A DNA stretch of 64,000 nt, from positions 60,187,510 to 60,251,509 of the forward strand of contig OY759262.1 in assembly GCA_963662155.1 (NCBI GenBank), in the 5' to 3' direction. The translations under genes and the position numbers were made by a program. This DNA is from Lamellibrachia columna. Its lineage: Eukaryota > Annelida > Polychaeta > Sabellida > Siboglinidae. Below, piece by piece: positions 61,876-64,000 of the stretch; position 1 is the first letter of the stretch; each line of letters begins with the position of its first letter. The notes beneath the pieces are model-generated. The model saw nothing but the letters and a program-made list of their open reading frames with translations, searched no databases and was not told where the DNA came from.

Positions 61876-63535
61876 ACAAGACAAGACAAGACAAAATCGT
61901 TTATTTATCCATTTGTACATAGTATTACAGTAACTGTAATTCCTATTAATTAATATATTTAGTACAACGTGGATTTGGGAGACTCCTATTAAGACTAAAG
62001 AAGTCGCTCTCATAGGAGCCACCTTGGTACGTTTTCATTGAATTTATTGTATATTTCCGCTTGTGTAGATTAACGTTAACACGTACAGCTAGATTAATTA
62101 TTTATTATTGACCATGCGTGCAAGTGTAGCAGTTAACTTCGGTGCATATGCATACATAGCTTTTTATAATAATTTTTTTAGCATAAGATATATATCCCTG
62201 TAAGCTGTGTGTGGTCACCTTATCTTTTAATATGTCTGGAGTATTGTTGATGATATGTGGTAAATTATATTTCAGACACTTTTTTGCAAATTCGTGTTGT
62301 GTTCTAAATGTGTGTATTTTGTTGTGTTTACGCGTGAAATGATTATGTATGTGTGTATTCTGGTTTATCGGCCAGCTTTGTAAGTATGCTGGTAATTGTT
62401 TGTGTATGAATTTATAATAAAATCGTAGTATCTGTACTTTAAGTAAGTCTTCAACCTTTAGAACAGAGAGGCTTTTAAATAATGGTTCCGTATGTGAGTT
62501 ATATTTGGTTACAGATATTATTCTAATTGCTTTCTTCTGTAATTTTATTATCCTATTACACTGATAGCCCCAAATCATTAGGCAGTAATTTATGTGGGGT
62601 AATATTAATGAATTATACAGTATAATTCTGATACTTTTTGGTAAGACATGCTTCAATTTGTTTATAATTCCGATTGTCCTAGAACACTTATTTGCTATTT
62701 TCTCAATGTGTTTATTCCAATTTAAATGTGTGTCTAATATTAAACCTAAGAAGTTGAAATGTTGGACTCTTTCAATGTTTACACCATCTATTGTTAGTGT
62801 TGGTACTGTTACCTTTTTCTTTGGCATTTGAAAAATCATATATTTAGTTTTGTTGATATTTAATGTTAATTTATTTAATTTTAACCATTCTGCTATGTTG
62901 TGTAGTTCTGTATTTATCATATGTTCAGTATTTGGATTGTTTGTACCATTTGTAAAAGACCCGAGCGTACTTACTAGAGAAGTATCATCGGCATATGTAA
63001 TGAATTTAAAGACATTACTGGCTTGTGAGAAATCGTTAATATATATAATGAATAACAGAGGACCTAGTATTGAGCCTTGTGGGACTCCCGTGTTTATAGG
63101 TAAGACATTTGATTTTATGTCATCAATTTTTACAAATTGCTCACGGTTTGTTAAGTAACTCTTTAGTAATTGTAATGCTGATGGTTCCAACCCATAATGT
63201 TCTAATTTTTTTAAGAGGATTGTGTGGTCAAGTGTATCAAATGCTTTCGATAAATCAAGAAATATACTGATGGGTAATTGGTTGTTATCCAAGTGTGTAG
63301 TGATCCTATCGACTATTTCTAGAGCTGCATATTCAGTTGAATGGTGGGGTCTGAATCCATATTGACTATCAGACAGTAGTTTTGTATTAGTAAAATACAT
63401 GAGTAATTGGTTATTCATAATTCTTTCCAATACTTTTGAAATAACAGGCAAAAGGGATATTGGTCTATAATTTGTGAATAATGTGGGATCATTTTTCTTA
63501 AATATAGGAATAACTTTTGCTACTTTAAGTTTAAG
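61876..63535 (-). mobile_element. 5'-truncated LINE in the array, (TTGTC)n tail
   Basis: It interrupts the second 83-bp block of its unit at gacatg/ttgccg. CATG is repeated at both borders (61872-61875 and 63536-63539), a likely target-site duplication. The minus-strand 3' end is a run of TTGTC repeats, not poly(A). The 5' end is cut within the RT. The host unit continues unchanged on both sides, so the insertion is younger than the unit. Confidence 0.88.
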
Positions 63536-63634
63536 CATGTTGCCGTGATATGAATAAATGTAGTCTAGTAATGATTTAAAAATAATATTGATACAATTAA
63601 CAATTAGACAAGACTGCTTGTAAGACATCCACAT
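62105..63634 (-). pseudogene. LINE reverse transcriptase, truncated; frame fused to array sequence
   Basis: The 509-codon open frame starts in host unit sequence (first about 33 residues, through YHGNM). It then enters the LINE RT: KVAKVIPIFKKND, NYRPISLLPVISKVLERIM, SIFLDLSKAFDTLDH, NTGVPQGSILGPLLFIIYIN, ITYADDTSLV. It continues with a C-terminal region (HLNWNKHIEKIANKCSRTIG, LPHINYCLMIWG) to a natural stop. RT catalytic residues are intact but the endonuclease and first RT motif are gone, so it cannot be autonomous. It is a third LINE family, distinct from the copies at 22.6 and 32.3 kb. Confidence 0.88.
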
Positions 63635-63994
63635 AACAAGGAGACTTGACCATCAATATGTTGCAAAATAGCTGATTTCTAACTAAGTAGACCATAGTTA
63701 ATAAATTAAGTAGTCATTATTCAATTCTCATTGTTACTTTGGACTTGTGTTGTTTATTTTATTAAGGTTATTCATCAATTTACAACCGTATATCTAATTG
63801 GTAGTTTTAATTTGTGGAAGACAGCTGTTTCAATCAGCATGTTTAATGAAAAATAAGCAGGAAATGCAAATGTATTAATTATTTCATTTGCACTCAGGTT
63901 TAAACTTCTTTTATGAACATTGCTAGCAAATGCCGACATTCAACTTGGATTCTGCAGCACTAATTAATGACGAAATGGGTGGATAACCACTTAC

Positions 63995-64000
63995 TGCAAA
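63995..64000 (-). CDS. LRR cassette 18: 3' end of exon A, cut by window end
   Basis: The conserved GTAAGT donor and the last six exon bases are present (63990-64000), showing that the array continues. The split codon (CA) would give His, as in cassettes 9-14. Confidence 0.7.

Larger units (their letters stand above)
26935..64000 (-). repeat. Tandem array of 1.86-1.99-kb LRR cassette units
   Basis: Seventeen complete exon pairs and the start of an eighteenth, at a spacing of 1863-1993 bp. Exceptions are a deleted 1027-bp unit (between 55475 and 56502) and two LINE-bearing units. Reading the minus strand, a unit has exon B (84 nt), a 33-nt hairpin, an intron ending in an AT microsatellite, then exon A (87 nt). 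A longer intron of about 1.2-1.3 kb follows, holding a 83-bp block in one or two copies, AGAATC-rich sequence and a fossil RT fragment on the opposite strand. Units with one 83-bp copy account for the shorter spacings. The array continues past the window end. Confidence 0.92.

Noticed and set aside
27270..61900. Repeated 60-106-codon minus and plus frames ending in (YI)n runs, and frames starting MTHRINS or MWMSYKQ
   Set aside because: They are array intron sequence read through (TA)n tracts or the 83-bp blocks; their frames cross the real LRR exons in the wrong phase or lie outside them.
1..64000. CRISPR-like array or prokaryotic repeat system
   Set aside because: Repeats are direct minisatellites or kilobase gene units without spacer structure, in clearly animal DNA.
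4313..64000. Somatically assembled LRR receptor as in lamprey VLR
   Set aside because: The repeats are RI-type, each exon has splice sites and phase for normal splicing, and no germline acceptor gene layout is visible; only a loose analogy remains.

Overview
The window is AT-rich animal DNA, most likely from a marine invertebrate. It holds many mobile elements (CR1/Jockey-type LINEs, two Penelope-like elements with GIY-YIG endonuclease domains, a DIRS-type element, a pogo/Tigger relic and a short inverted-repeat element). The only host coding sequence I can support is spliced and lies on the minus strand. The species cannot be named from the sequence; cephalochordates, molluscs and cnidarians would all fit. 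There are no prokaryotic features.

The host component is a set of single-repeat exons of the ribonuclease-inhibitor (RI/NLR) leucine-rich repeat (LRR) type. Each exon encodes one repeat: an 'A' exon of 87 nt or a 'B' exon of 84 nt. Every intact one starts with the last base of a split codon, ends with two bases of the next, and is bounded by AG and GT signals. They alternate B-A-B-A towards lower coordinates, so any B/A pair gives a 57-residue RI-type module and any exon or pair can be skipped without a frameshift. I count 17 intact B/A pairs plus an eighteenth A exon cut by the window end in a tandem array from about 26.9 kb to 64 kb, a second family of two pairs at 18.0/17.6 and 9.4/9.0 kb, one more B exon at 4.3 kb, and decayed copies near 21.2, 3.8 and 1.4 kb. 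No initiator exon, NACHT, Death or TIR domain, or 3' terminal exon is visible, so the parent gene is only inferred to be an NLR-like or LRR receptor gene.

Layout. 0-4.4 kb: short tandem repeats, a 2-kb minisatellite of 39-bp units, decayed LRR exons and one intact B exon. 4.5-18.6 kb: an 8.6-kb-spaced segmental duplication (about 5.0-10.0 and 13.6-18.6 kb), each copy with one LRR pair and its own Penelope-like insertion, with a DIRS relic between them and a LINE relic in the second copy. 18.8-21.3 kb: a 919-bp inverted-repeat element, a Tigger relic and a pseudo-exon. 21.5-26.9 kb: sequence, including a LINE, that splits the low-coordinate edge of the big array. 26.9-64 kb: the tandem array of 1.86-1.99-kb units, interrupted by a LINE with an intact 957-codon ORF (32.3-35.3 kb) and a 5'-truncated LINE (61.9-63.5 kb).

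The most interesting signal is this array. Introns are highly similar between units, all 34 complete exons are open, and the amino acid differences include the exposed positions of the LRR beta strand that usually contact ligands. Each unit also carries an AT microsatellite just upstream of exon A, a hairpin just inside the intron after exon B and, with one exception, a fossil reverse-transcriptase fragment amplified with it. This looks like a recently expanded, homogenising cassette array for a repeat-number-variable or alternatively spliced LRR receptor.
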